From Variovorax sp. YR216 (GTDB lineage Bacteria > Pseudomonadota > Gammaproteobacteria > Burkholderiales > Burkholderiaceae_C), in assembly GCF_900107745.1 (NCBI RefSeq), contig NZ_FNRO01000003.1, forward strand, positions 124,001 through 188,000: DNA of 64,000 nt. The letters are read 5' to 3'. The notes below the pieces were generated by a model. It saw only the letters and a list, made by a program, of their open reading frames with translations. It was not told the origin of the DNA and did not search any database. The translations under genes and the position numbers were made by a program. Shown one piece after another: positions 1 to 7,847 of this stretch; within the stretch, counting starts at the first letter, position 1; each line of letters opens with the position of its first letter.

Positions 1-240
1 GAATCGCTCGCCGCCGAGATCGCCGATGCGCAGGCCGGCCCACTCGCGGTCAACGTGTGCGAACTGCCGTCCCGGAGCGCCGATGCATCGGTGTTCGCCG
101 CGCTCGGTGCGCAGCAGGGCGCGGTTTACCTGCTGCGCCCCGATGGACACATTGCCGCGCGCTGGCGCCGCATACCCAAAGGCGCGCTGCGTCGAGCCTT
201 GGTGCGCGCCTCCTTCCTTGTCGAAACGGAACGCTCATGA
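1..240 (+). CDS. FAD-dependent aromatic hydroxylase, C-terminal end (partial)
   Basis: The frame is open from the window edge to TGA at 238-240 and gives the last 79 residues. The stretch GAVYLLRPDGHIAARWR near the end matches the conserved C-terminal edge of the thioredoxin-like domain of PheA/TfdB/MhpA-type flavoprotein hydroxylases, where an RPDG motif precedes the last strand. The catalytic FAD domain lies outside the window, so the substrate cannot be judged. Its stop overlaps the start of the next gene (ATGA), implying one operon with the DUF2783 gene and probably the Bug receptor. Confidence 0.7.
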   Translation, partial: ESLAAEIADAQAGPLAVNVCELPSRSADASVFAALGAQQGAVYLLRPDGHIAARWRRIPKGALRRALVRASFLVETERS

Positions 241-446
241 CCGCCCTGACCCACGACGCGCGCGATCGCGTCTATGCCGAATGCGCCCGCGCCATCAGCG
301 AGGCCGGCACCGAGCGAGAATCGCTCTTCCTCGCGCGGCTGGCCCTGCTGCTGTTCGAGCAGGTCGGCGATGAAGAACGCTGCCGCGCCGCGCTGGCGCA
401 GGCGCTCGACGGCCTGCCCGTGCCATCGCTGTCCGCAGGGAACTGA
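237..446 (+). CDS. DUF2783 family small protein
   Basis: This 69-residue acidic helical protein runs from MTALTHDARDR to LPVPSLSAGN. The ATG overlaps the stop of the flavoprotein hydroxylase by 4 bases, which indicates translational coupling. Size, helical composition and position directly behind an FAD monooxygenase fit DUF2783, a family of unknown function commonly found beside such enzymes. An accessory role for the hydroxylase is inference only. No signal peptide or membrane segment is seen. Confidence 0.65.
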   Translation: MTALTHDARDRVYAECARAISEAGTERESLFLARLALLLFEQVGDEERCRAALAQALDGLPVPSLSAGN

Positions 447-487
447 CGCCTTTCCTTCCAACATCCAGAACATCAGGAGACCATTCG

Positions 488-1462
488 ATGGATCGCAGAA
501 CTCTGCTCACCACGCTGGCCGCGACGGCAGCCGCAGGCGCAGCGCCGTGGGCCCGGGCCCAGGACTATCCCACCCAGCTCATCAAGTGGGTGGTGCCGTA
601 CCCGGCGGGTGGCGGCACCGACGTGATCGCACGCACTCTGTCCGAGGCCATGCGCCAGACGCTGGGCCAGCAGATCGTCATCGACAACCGTCCCGGCGCA
701 TCGACCAACATCGGCGCCGATATCGTCGCCAAGTCCAAGCCGGACGGCTACACCATCCTGTCGGCCGACAACGCGGTGCTGGCCTTCAATGAGCATCTGT
801 TCAACAAGCTGCCGTTCAATCCCGAAAAGGACTTCACCTACATCGGCGCGATCGGCAAGTTTCCGCTGGCCCTGGTGGTGCACCCGGATTTCCCGGCGCA
901 GGACTTCAAGGCCTTCCTCGCCTACGTGAAGGCCAATCCCGGCAAGGTCAACTACGCATCGCCCGGCAACGGTTCGCCGCACCACCTGGCGATGGAGCTG
1001 TTCAAGAACCGCACCGGCACCTTCATCACGCACATCCCCTACCGCGGCGCCGCGCCGGCGATGGCCGACGTGATGGGCGGCCAGGTGCCGTGCATGTTCC
1101 TCGACCTCGCCTCGGGCCTGTCGATCATGCAGGGCAAGAAGGTGCGCGTGCTGGCGATCGGCTCGGGCGCGCGCTCGAATCTGCTGCCCGGCGTTCCTAC
1201 GCTTGCCGAAGTGGGCGTGCCCAATTCGGAGGTGTTCGCCTTCCAGGGCATCCTCGGTCCGGCCGGCATGCCGCCTGCGGTCGTCAACCGTCTCAACGCC
1301 GATCTGAACAAGGCTTTCACCACGCCCGCGGTGCAGAAGCGATTCGCCGATTTCGGCATGGAAGCGATGCCTGGCTCTCCGCAGCAGTTCTTCGCGCTTT
1401 CGCGCGCGGAGTCGCAGCGCTGGGGACCGATCATCAAGGCGGCGAACATCAAGCTGGACTGA
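488..1462 (+). CDS. Bug/TctC-family tripartite tricarboxylate transporter receptor
   Basis: A 324-residue periplasmic solute-binding protein with a Tat-like signal (MDRRTLLTTLAATAAAGAA, then cleavage near ARAQ). It shows family hallmarks: VVPYPAGGGTDVIART near residue 36, IDNRPGASTNIGADIVAKS near 62, HIPYRGAAPAMADVMGGQV near 180, and a C-terminal SRAESQRWGPIIKAANIKLD. No TctA or TctB membrane gene is adjacent, as usual for Bug orphans. It follows the hydroxylase/DUF2783 pair by about 40 nt, so it may sense or import an aromatic acid used by that pathway (inference). Confidence 0.9.
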   Translation: MDRRTLLTTLAATAAAGAAPWARAQDYPTQLIKWVVPYPAGGGTDVIARTLSEAMRQTLGQQIVIDNRPGASTNIGADIVAKSKPDGYTILSADNAVLAFNEHLFNKLPFNPEKDFTYIGAIGKFPLALVVHPDFPAQDFKAFLAYVKANPGKVNYASPGNGSPHHLAMELFKNRTGTFITHIPYRGAAPAMADVMGGQVPCMFLDLASGLSIMQGKKVRVLAIGSGARSNLLPGVPTLAEVGVPNSEVFAFQGILGPAGMPPAVVNRLNADLNKAFTTPAVQKRFADFGMEAMPGSPQQFFALSRAESQRWGPIIKAANIKLD

Positions 1463-1470
1463 CTGACTAA

Positions 1471-1560
1471 CCCCCAGCCTCGCCCACTTCGTGTGGCTCT
1501 GACACCCCCTTCCAGGGGGCAATCCCAGCGGCCCGGCAGAGCCGGTTCCGCGGGATTCCC
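1471..1560 (+). repeat. Two-hairpin intergenic repeat, copy A
   Basis: About 90 bp between convergent genes, running from CCCCCAGCCTCGCCCACTTC to the CCGGTTCCGCGG block. It contains a C5/G5 hairpin (CCCCCTTCCAGGGGG) and a GGCCCGGC/GCCGG stem. The same arrangement recurs at about 40.27, 48.96, 53.89, 55.96 and 60.80 kb. Sited just after the Bug stop and before the end of the opposing MORN gene, it may serve as a two-way transcription end. Confidence 0.8.
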
Positions 1561-1611
1561 GCACTGTGTTGCGCCGGTCTCAAAGGCGCGGGGCCTGGAG
1601 GGTGGGCCGGA

Positions 1612-2790
1612 TCACTGGCTCGTGAATGCCTTTCGCGAGCCGTCCTCGAACACCTGGTCGTCGCGCTCGAGCTTGCCGTTGGCGTCCCATGCGCGCTCGC
1701 GGGCGATTCGGCCGTTTTCGTCATAGATCGACTCGGCGATCAGCATGCCCTTTTCGTCGAAGCGCTGGTGCGTGCCGATCGGCGTCTGGCGGAAGCGGTC
1801 GGTGGCGACGTAGCGGCCCACCGCTGCGCGCTGGCCGTTGTCGTAGTACTCGGTGATCTCGATCAGCCGGCTGCCGCCGTCCACGCCGTAGACGGCCTTG
1901 CTGCGCGGCTGCCCGTTCAGGTAGAAGCTCTCGTCGGTGACCGGATCGCCGGCGCTGTTCCAGCGCTGTTCGCGCACCAGCGTGCCGCGCTCGGAGAACT
2001 CCTGGTCGCGCTGGCGGATCGCGCCGCGTTCGGTGAGCAGCGACACCACTTCGCGGCGCTTGACGCCTTCGGACGAGAAGCGCCGTTCGGTGCGCTGGTT
2101 GCCCACGAGTTCGTCCTGCGCCGCGGGCTTGCCGTTGTCGTAGAAGTCCTCGCTGCGAACGCGCTTGCCCGAGAGATAGGACACGCGCGATCGCAGAGTG
2201 CCCTTGTTGTCGAACAGCTCGACACGCGATGGGCCGCCGGCAAAGCCGCAGAGCTTTGCGTCATCTGCGACGGGCGAAAGCACCGGCTTGTCGCCGCAGC
2301 GCAGTGCCGACAACTGTCCGCGCTCGCTGAACTCGGCGAAGGCACGCTCGCCGGCCGAATCCGCGAAGTAGGTCGCGCGGCGCAACTGGCCCGAGGGATA
2401 GAAGCTGCGAACGAGGCCGGTCTCATGGCCGTCGTCGTAGTTGGCCTCGCGCAGCACCCGGCCGTTGGGCGCGAATTCGCGCGCCGGGCCGTGCATGTTG
2501 CCGGCCGCGTTCACGTTGTATTCCTTCGAGAGCTTGCCCTTGTCGTAATAGCGCACGACGCCCTGGAAGGTGCCGCTCTGGATCTGCTGCTCGCGCATCA
2601 GCTCGCGGCTGTCGCGATCCCTGCAGCGCATCAGGCCGGACTTGCCGGCGGTCGTCGCGCCATTGGCGGGGTTCACGGCGACGCCGTTGATCTCGCAGTC
2701 CTGCACCGCGTGTGCCGCGCCGTGCGCGAGCAGCAACGCGGCCGCGATCGGACTCGCGACACGCACGGAGAGCGCCGTGCGGCGGGTCAT
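1612..2790 (-). CDS. Exported MORN-repeat (YwqK-like) protein
   Basis: A 392-residue protein with a signal peptide (MTRRTALSVRVASPIAAALLLAHGAAHA) followed by many repeats of the type YYDNGK / FDEKGM / FYLNGQPRS, the toxin-antitoxin YwqK/MORN-2 repeat (about ten copies over residues 80-370). These repeats form beta-hairpin ladders; no enzymatic motif is visible and the antitoxin label often applied to the family is not supported here. The start is set by ATGA overlap with the stop of the upstream glyoxalase-fold gene, so the two are one transcription unit. Confidence 0.75.
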   Translation of the reverse strand: MTRRTALSVRVASPIAAALLLAHGAAHAVQDCEINGVAVNPANGATTAGKSGLMRCRDRDSRELMREQQIQSGTFQGVVRYYDKGKLSKEYNVNAAGNMHGPAREFAPNGRVLREANYDDGHETGLVRSFYPSGQLRRATYFADSAGERAFAEFSERGQLSALRCGDKPVLSPVADDAKLCGFAGGPSRVELFDNKGTLRSRVSYLSGKRVRSEDFYDNGKPAAQDELVGNQRTERRFSSEGVKRREVVSLLTERGAIRQRDQEFSERGTLVREQRWNSAGDPVTDESFYLNGQPRSKAVYGVDGGSRLIEITEYYDNGQRAAVGRYVATDRFRQTPIGTHQRFDEKGMLIAESIYDENGRIARERAWDANGKLERDDQVFEDGSRKAFTSQ

Positions 2791-3197
2791 GTGTCGTAGA
2801 CGGTGTCCAGCGACCGGAAGCCCTTGGCTTCGATCGGGTTGCCGAAGGGGTCGCAGAAGAACATCGTCCACTGCTCGCCCGGCTGGCCCTCGAAGCGGAC
2901 CTGCGGACGGAGCACGAAATCGGTCCCGGCGGCCTCGAGGCGATCGGCCAGGGCGCGCCATGCGGGCAACTCGAGCACGATGCCGAAGTGCGGCATCGGG
3001 ACCATCACGTCGCCGACGCGCCCGGTGCGCGCGGTGGCGAAGGGCTCGCCCAGATGCAGCGAGATCTGGTGGCCGAAGAAATCGAAATCGACCCAGGTGT
3101 CGGTGCTGCGGCCCTCGGCGCAGCCGAGCACGCCGCCGTAGAAGCGCCGGGCTTCGTCGAGGTCGCGCACGTTGAAGGCAAGGTGAAAGATGGACAT
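2787..3197 (-). CDS. VOC (glyoxalase/bleomycin resistance) superfamily protein
   Basis: A 136-residue single-domain vicinal oxygen chelate protein beginning MSIFHLAFNVRDLDEARRFYG, the classic first beta-alpha-beta unit, with a second half TMFFCDPFGNPIEAKGF. Candidate metal ligands are His5, His in QISLHLGEP, and Glu in NPIEAKGF. The specific reaction cannot be told. It is translationally coupled to the MORN gene downstream and divergent from the copper-type genes. Confidence 0.85.
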   Translation of the reverse strand: MSIFHLAFNVRDLDEARRFYGGVLGCAEGRSTDTWVDFDFFGHQISLHLGEPFATARTGRVGDVMVPMPHFGIVLELPAWRALADRLEAAGTDFVLRPQVRFEGQPGEQWTMFFCDPFGNPIEAKGFRSLDTVYDT

Positions 3198-3272
3198 GTG
3201 ACTTTCTGTGTCTGGTGGGGCATTTTCCACAAGCAGGGGGTCTGTGGCGAGTCCAATCCATAATGCCTGCCC

Positions 3273-3629
3273 ATGTATCCCCTGCGCCGTGCCCGCCGCC
3301 TCGTCAGCTTCGTGCTGGTGTGGTTCGCGTTGTCGCTCGGCGTGGCGATTGCGTCGCCGGTGGTGCATCCGCAAGCCATCGAGCTTCTGTGTTCCGGCTC
3401 CGGTGCGGTGAAAGTGGTCGTGCATACCGACGATGGCATCCAGGAAATGGGCGCCACCCATCTCGATTGCGCGATGTGCCTGGTGGCCGGTGCGCCGCCG
3501 CCTTCACCGGTCCTTCTGCTCCCATCGGCCCAGCCGCTCTCGCATGCGGTGCAGTCGATACCGGCTGCGCGTCTTGCCGCAGCCACTGCCGCGCCCCTGC
3601 CTGCGCGCGGCCCTCCCAGCCTGCTCTGA
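3273..3629 (+). CDS. DUF2946 family small exported protein
   Basis: A 118-residue protein with an N-terminal hydrophobic segment (residues 9-28) and a Cys/His pair arrangement (VVVHTDDG ... THLDCAMCLVAGA). The CxxC preceded by His, together with the position just upstream of a TonB-dependent receptor, is typical of DUF2946, a family often encoded with copper-related outer membrane receptors. Metal binding through His and Cys is plausible but inferred. About 100 nt separate it from the receptor gene. Confidence 0.7.
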   Translation: MYPLRRARRLVSFVLVWFALSLGVAIASPVVHPQAIELLCSGSGAVKVVVHTDDGIQEMGATHLDCAMCLVAGAPPPSPVLLLPSAQPLSHAVQSIPAARLAAATAAPLPARGPPSLL

Positions 3630-3731
3630 CATTCATCGGCCTTGCCTCGCGCGGCGCTTCCACGGGCGCGCGCGACGGCTTTCCCGCAATTGATCGGCGT
3701 TCCTCTGCGAACGCCGAGGAGCAGTTTCCAG

Positions 3732-6053
3732 ATGAACAAGAAGACCGTGCTGTCGCTTGCCGTGGGCGCAGCATTTCCCTGGCTGGCCGGTCCCGCGTTC
3801 GCGCAGGCCGCGTCCGGCGGCACCGCGGACGACGCGCCTGAGCGGGTGAAATCGCTCGGCGTGGTGACCGTGACCGGCGGCCAGCCGACCTCGCTGCCGA
3901 CGCAGATCCCGACCACCATCGAAGGCGTCACCCGCGAGGAGATCGAGACGCGCATCAATGCCACCGACAGCGAGGATGCGCTCAAGTACCTGCCGAGCCT
4001 GCTGGTGCGCAAGCGCTACATCGGCGACTACAACCACGCCATCCTTTCGACCCGCGCGTCCGGCACCGGCAACAGCGCGCGTTCGGCGGTGTATGCCGAC
4101 GGCATCCTGCTGTCGAACTACCTCGGCAACGGCATCGCCAACGGCACCAACTACGCGCCGCGCTGGTCGATGGTCGCGCCGGAGGAAATCGAGCGGGTCG
4201 ATGTGATGTACGGCCCGTTCTCCGCGGCCTATCCGGGCAATTCGGCCGGCGCGGTGGTCGATTACTTGACCCGCATGCCGACGCAGCTCGAAGCGCACGT
4301 GAAGGCCGGCTTCTCGTCGCAGCCTTTCGACCTCTACAACACCCACCAGACCTTCAACAGCTGGCAGACCAGCGCGTCGATCGGCAGCCGGAGCGGCGAC
4401 TGGTCGTGGTGGATCGACCTCAACCGCACCGACAGCCAGGGACAGCCGCTGACCTTCACCACCGCGACGGTGGCCTCGGGCACGCCGGGTCGCGCCGGCG
4501 TGCCGGTCACCGGCTGGGTGCCGGGGCTGAACACCACCAACACGCCCTGGTACATCCTCGGCACCGGCACGCAGTACCACACGGTGCAGGACCACGCGAA
4601 GCTGAAGCTGGCGTACGACTTCTCTCCGACCGTGCGCGCGACCTACACGCTCGGCTGGTGGCAGAACACCTCGGAGGGGCGGCCGGACACCTACCTGAGC
4701 AACGCCGCCGGCCAGCCGGTCTACAGCGGGCCGATCAACATCGGCGGGCGCAGCTTCAATCTCGCGCCGACGGCCTTTCCGCTCACCAACGACAGCCAGA
4801 CGCACTCCATGCACGGCCTTTCGGTCAAGAGCAACACCCAGGGCGAGTGGGACTGGGAAATTGCCGGCAGCCTGTACGACTACGCGACCGATCAGCAGCG
4901 CGCGCCGACGATCGCGCTGCCGCTCGCGGCGATCGGCGGCGCAGGCACCTTGCAGGACCAGGGCGGCACCGGCTGGAACACGCTCGCCGCCAAGGCGACC
5001 TGGCGGCCGCAGGGCGTGGGCGGCGCGCACATCGTCGATTTCGGCGTCGGCCGCGATGCCTACAAGCTGCAGATCCTGAAGAACAACGTGCTCGGAAGCT
5101 GGCTCGATGGCCCGCCGTACTCGCCGGTGAGCAAGGTCGGTGGCCGCGCCGAGACGCTCAGCGCCTGGGCGCAGGACACCTGGTCCTTCGCGTCGAAGTG
5201 GAAAGCGGTGCTCGGGCTGCGGTACGAGGACTGGAAGACCACGGACGGCTTCACCTCGAACGCCAGCAGCTTCCTGTCGTACCCAGAGCGCAGCGAGTCG
5301 GACGTGTCGCCCAAGGCCGCGCTGGCCTACCAGTGGACGTCCGACACGGTGCTCAAGGGCTCGGTCGGCCGCGCGGTGCGCTACCCGACGGTCGGTGAGC
5401 TGTACGGCGCCACGTCGGGCGGCGCGCTCTCCTTCATCAACGATCCGAACCTCAAGCCGGAGAAGTCGTGGACCAGTGAGCTCTCGGCCGAGAAGGACCT
5501 GGGCAATGGGCTGGCGCGCGCCACCTTGTTTCACGAGACGACGGACGATGCGCTCTACAGCCAGCTCATCCCCAACACCTCGATCTCGCGCGTGCAGAAC
5601 GTCGACAAGGTGCGCACCACCGGCGTGGAACTGGCCTATGCCGGACAGGACGTCCTCGTGCGCGGCTTGGACCTCGGCGCGAGCCTCACCTATGCTGACT
5701 CCAAGATCGTGGCCAACGCGGCCTTTCCCGCTAGCGTGGGGAAGTGGCAGCCGCGCGTGCCACAGTGGCGCTCGACGGTGTACGGCACCTACAAGCCCGA
5801 CGCGCAATGGGCCTTCACCGTGGCCGCGCGCTACAGCGGAAAGCAGTATTCGAACCTCGACAACAGCGACGTGAACGGCTTTGCCTACTTCGGCGCGAGC
5901 AAGTACTTCACCGTCGATTTGCGCGTTCGCTACCAGATCGACCGGCGCTGGGCAGCGGCGTTCGGCATCGACAACGCCAACAACTACCAGTACTGGAATT
6001 TCCATCCGTATCCCCAGCGCACCTACACCGCAGAACTTCGCTACGACCTCTGA
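3732..6053 (+). CDS. TonB-dependent outer membrane receptor, probable copper receptor
   Basis: The 773-residue product has a signal peptide (MNKKTVLSLAVGAAFPWLAGPAFAQ), a plug domain (EDALKYLPSLLVRKRYIGDYNH, then IERVDVMYGPFSAAYPGNSAGAVVDYLTR near residues 155-180) and a long beta-barrel ending in YPQRTYTAELRYDL, the C-terminal aromatic-rich strand of TonB receptors. An AGGAG lies just before the ATG at 3732, favouring it over in-frame codons upstream. Copper is suggested by its neighbours (DUF2946 before, YcnI-PCuAC after) and resembles OprC/NosA loci; the ligand is not proven by the sequence. Confidence 0.85.
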   Translation: MNKKTVLSLAVGAAFPWLAGPAFAQAASGGTADDAPERVKSLGVVTVTGGQPTSLPTQIPTTIEGVTREEIETRINATDSEDALKYLPSLLVRKRYIGDYNHAILSTRASGTGNSARSAVYADGILLSNYLGNGIANGTNYAPRWSMVAPEEIERVDVMYGPFSAAYPGNSAGAVVDYLTRMPTQLEAHVKAGFSSQPFDLYNTHQTFNSWQTSASIGSRSGDWSWWIDLNRTDSQGQPLTFTTATVASGTPGRAGVPVTGWVPGLNTTNTPWYILGTGTQYHTVQDHAKLKLAYDFSPTVRATYTLGWWQNTSEGRPDTYLSNAAGQPVYSGPINIGGRSFNLAPTAFPLTNDSQTHSMHGLSVKSNTQGEWDWEIAGSLYDYATDQQRAPTIALPLAAIGGAGTLQDQGGTGWNTLAAKATWRPQGVGGAHIVDFGVGRDAYKLQILKNNVLGSWLDGPPYSPVSKVGGRAETLSAWAQDTWSFASKWKAVLGLRYEDWKTTDGFTSNASSFLSYPERSESDVSPKAALAYQWTSDTVLKGSVGRAVRYPTVGELYGATSGGALSFINDPNLKPEKSWTSELSAEKDLGNGLARATLFHETTDDALYSQLIPNTSISRVQNVDKVRTTGVELAYAGQDVLVRGLDLGASLTYADSKIVANAAFPASVGKWQPRVPQWRSTVYGTYKPDAQWAFTVAARYSGKQYSNLDNSDVNGFAYFGASKYFTVDLRVRYQIDRRWAAAFGIDNANNYQYWNFHPYPQRTYTAELRYDL

Positions 6054-6077
6054 TTCAACACTTCACGAAAGTCTCCG

Positions 6078-6986
6078 ATGAACACTTCCATGAACGCATC
6101 GTTTTCCCTCCGCCGACTCGCCGCCTGCATCGTGCTCGCCGGCACCGGCAGCGCCTTCGCGCATGTGACCCTGCCGCCCGGCGGCGCCACCGCCGGCAGC
6201 GAGTACGAAGCAGCCTTCCGCGTCGGCCATGCCTGCCAGGGCGCGAAGAGCACCACCGGCATCACCGTGCGGCTGCCCAAGGGCTTCGCCTTCACCGACG
6301 CGCAGGCGCGCAAGGGCTGGAAGCTCGAAGCGCCGCCGGCCGGCGACAACGGTGGCGAAGTGCGCTGGAAGGCGGAGAACGCCCAGGCCGCGCTGCCCAC
6401 CGGCGAGCGCGCGGAATTCGTGCTGCGCGGCAAGCTGCCCGCCACGCCGGGCGAGCTGTGGTTCAAGGTGCTGCAGGACTGCGACGTCGGCAGTTCGGAC
6501 TGGGCGCAGGTTCCCGCCGGCGGGACTTCCACTGCCGGCCTCGACAGCCCGGCCGCACGACTCGATGTGCTGGCCGCCGGCGTCGCGCCGGTCGATGTGC
6601 GCGATGCATGGATCCGTGCATCGGTGCCGGGCCAGAGCGGCACGGGCGCTTTCATGAAGCTCAGCGCGCCGTCCGGTGCGCGCCTTGTCGGCGCTTCCAC
6701 CCCGGCGGCGGGCGTCGCCGAAGTCCATGAGATGAAGATGGAAGGCGACACCATGCGCATGCGCGGTCTTCCGGTCCTGGAGTTGCCGGCGCGGCAGACG
6801 GTCGAACTCAAGCCGGGCGGCTATCACCTGATGCTGATGGACCTGAAGCAGCCGCTCGCCAATGGAACGAGCGTGCCGCTGACGCTCCTCTTCGAAGACG
6901 CGAAGGGACAGAAGAGCTCGCTCGAGCTCAAGGTGCCGGTGCAGACGGCCTCCGGAACCGCTGGGGCGGGCGAGCACAAGCATTGA
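6078..6986 (+). CDS. YcnI (DUF1775)-PCuAC fusion, periplasmic copper chaperone
   Basis: A 302-residue exported protein. After the signal peptide the mature N-terminus begins with His (AFAHVTLPPGGATAGSEYEAAFRVGHAC), as in YcnI/DUF1775 proteins where the N-terminal His helps bind Cu(II). Residues 175-285 form a PCuAC domain with the Cu(I) signature: His-x-Met in VHEMKM, a downstream Met, and His-x-Met in GYHLMLMDL. The C-terminus ends in HKH. Two copper-binding modules are thus joined in one chain. It follows the TonB receptor by 24 nt. An in-frame ATG at 6090 is a possible alternative start. Confidence 0.85.
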   Translation: MNTSMNASFSLRRLAACIVLAGTGSAFAHVTLPPGGATAGSEYEAAFRVGHACQGAKSTTGITVRLPKGFAFTDAQARKGWKLEAPPAGDNGGEVRWKAENAQAALPTGERAEFVLRGKLPATPGELWFKVLQDCDVGSSDWAQVPAGGTSTAGLDSPAARLDVLAAGVAPVDVRDAWIRASVPGQSGTGAFMKLSAPSGARLVGASTPAAGVAEVHEMKMEGDTMRMRGLPVLELPARQTVELKPGGYHLMLMDLKQPLANGTSVPLTLLFEDAKGQKSSLELKVPVQTASGTAGAGEHKH

Positions 6987-7069
6987 CGGACAGGGCGGCG
7001 CAGGCGGCCCAAAACGCTGCCTCCTTGGAGTAAGCTGCCCGCACAACAACTCTCGTCCGGAGGCCCTTC

Positions 7070-7807
7070 ATGAGCGACACCAGCAAGCCTTTCGCCTTCA
7101 GCCAGTTCGTTCCCGGTTTCGATTTCCTCAAGAACCTGGCCAGCGGAAGCGCGGCGGCGGGCGCGACGCCCGGCATGCCGAGTCTTGCCAGTTGGGTCGC
7201 GCCGACGCTCAGCGTCGAAGAGGTCGACAAGCGCATCCAGGAACTGAAGACCGTGCAGTTCTGGCTCGAGCAGAACGGGCATGCCCTCAAGGCCACCATC
7301 CAGGCGCTCGAAGTGCAGAAGATGACGCTCTCGACCCTGCGCGGCATGAACGTCCAGATGGAGGATCTCGCGAGCGTCTTCACGCGGCAGGCGACGGCTG
7401 TGCCTGAGCCGGCACCCGCACCCAAGCCGGAGCCGGAGCCGAAAAAGGCCGAACCCGCCAATGAAGCGGAAGAGGATGACCCCCCCGCGGCGGCAAAGAC
7501 CGCCCGACGCGCACGCGGCAACGGCAGCGCCGCGGCCGAGGAAGCGGGTGTGGTCGACCCGCTGCAATGGTGGGGCGCGTTGACGCAGCAATTCCAGCAG
7601 ATCGCCAGCGCGGCCTTGCAGGAAGCCTCGCAGTTGAAGATGCCGGCGATGGCGCAGCCAGCCTCCGGCGCGGCGACGCGAAAGGCGCCGTCTGCCAAGT
7701 CCGCGAAGCAGCCCGCTCCTGCGGCAAGCAGCAAGGCATCAGCCGGCGGCCAGCGTGCCGCCGCTGCCGGCAAGACGCCGGCTCCGGCGCGCAAGCGGGC
7801 GCGCTGA
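7070..7807 (+). CDS. phaM: PhaM-like polyhydroxyalkanoate granule protein
   Basis: A 245-residue protein with an N-terminal phasin-like helical segment (SVEEVDKRIQELKTVQFWLEQNGHALKATIQALEVQKMTLSTLRGMN, residues 42-100), an acidic Pro-rich linker, an amphipathic helix (DPLQWWGALTQQFQQIASAALQEA) and a Lys/Ala/Pro-rich basic tail. This order matches PhaM of Cupriavidus, which activates PHA synthase and tethers granules to the nucleoid through the basic tail. The phaCAB genes are not nearby, so the role rests on domain layout. Confidence 0.8.
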   Translation: MSDTSKPFAFSQFVPGFDFLKNLASGSAAAGATPGMPSLASWVAPTLSVEEVDKRIQELKTVQFWLEQNGHALKATIQALEVQKMTLSTLRGMNVQMEDLASVFTRQATAVPEPAPAPKPEPEPKKAEPANEAEEDDPPAAAKTARRARGNGSAAAEEAGVVDPLQWWGALTQQFQQIASAALQEASQLKMPAMAQPASGAATRKAPSAKSAKQPAPAASSKASAGGQRAAAAGKTPAPARKRAR

Positions 7808-7847
7808 AGCCGGCACCGCATCCCCTCCCGCAGAGAAAGCCGAGCCC

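Noticed and set aside
1612..2790. Antitoxin annotation for the MORN-repeat protein
   Set aside because: The protein is exported and no toxin gene is adjacent; the YwqK antitoxin name is a family label without support here.
3630..3731. A cobalamin riboswitch before the TonB-dependent receptor
   Set aside because: The gap is only about 100 nt and no B12-box-like sequence is seen, so the receptor is not assigned to B12.
3633..6005. A 790-codon open frame on the minus strand opposite the TonB receptor
   Set aside because: It is a mirror of GC-rich codon use; the product is Arg/Val/Ala-rich without domain features, and the plus strand encodes a complete receptor with signal peptide and barrel end.
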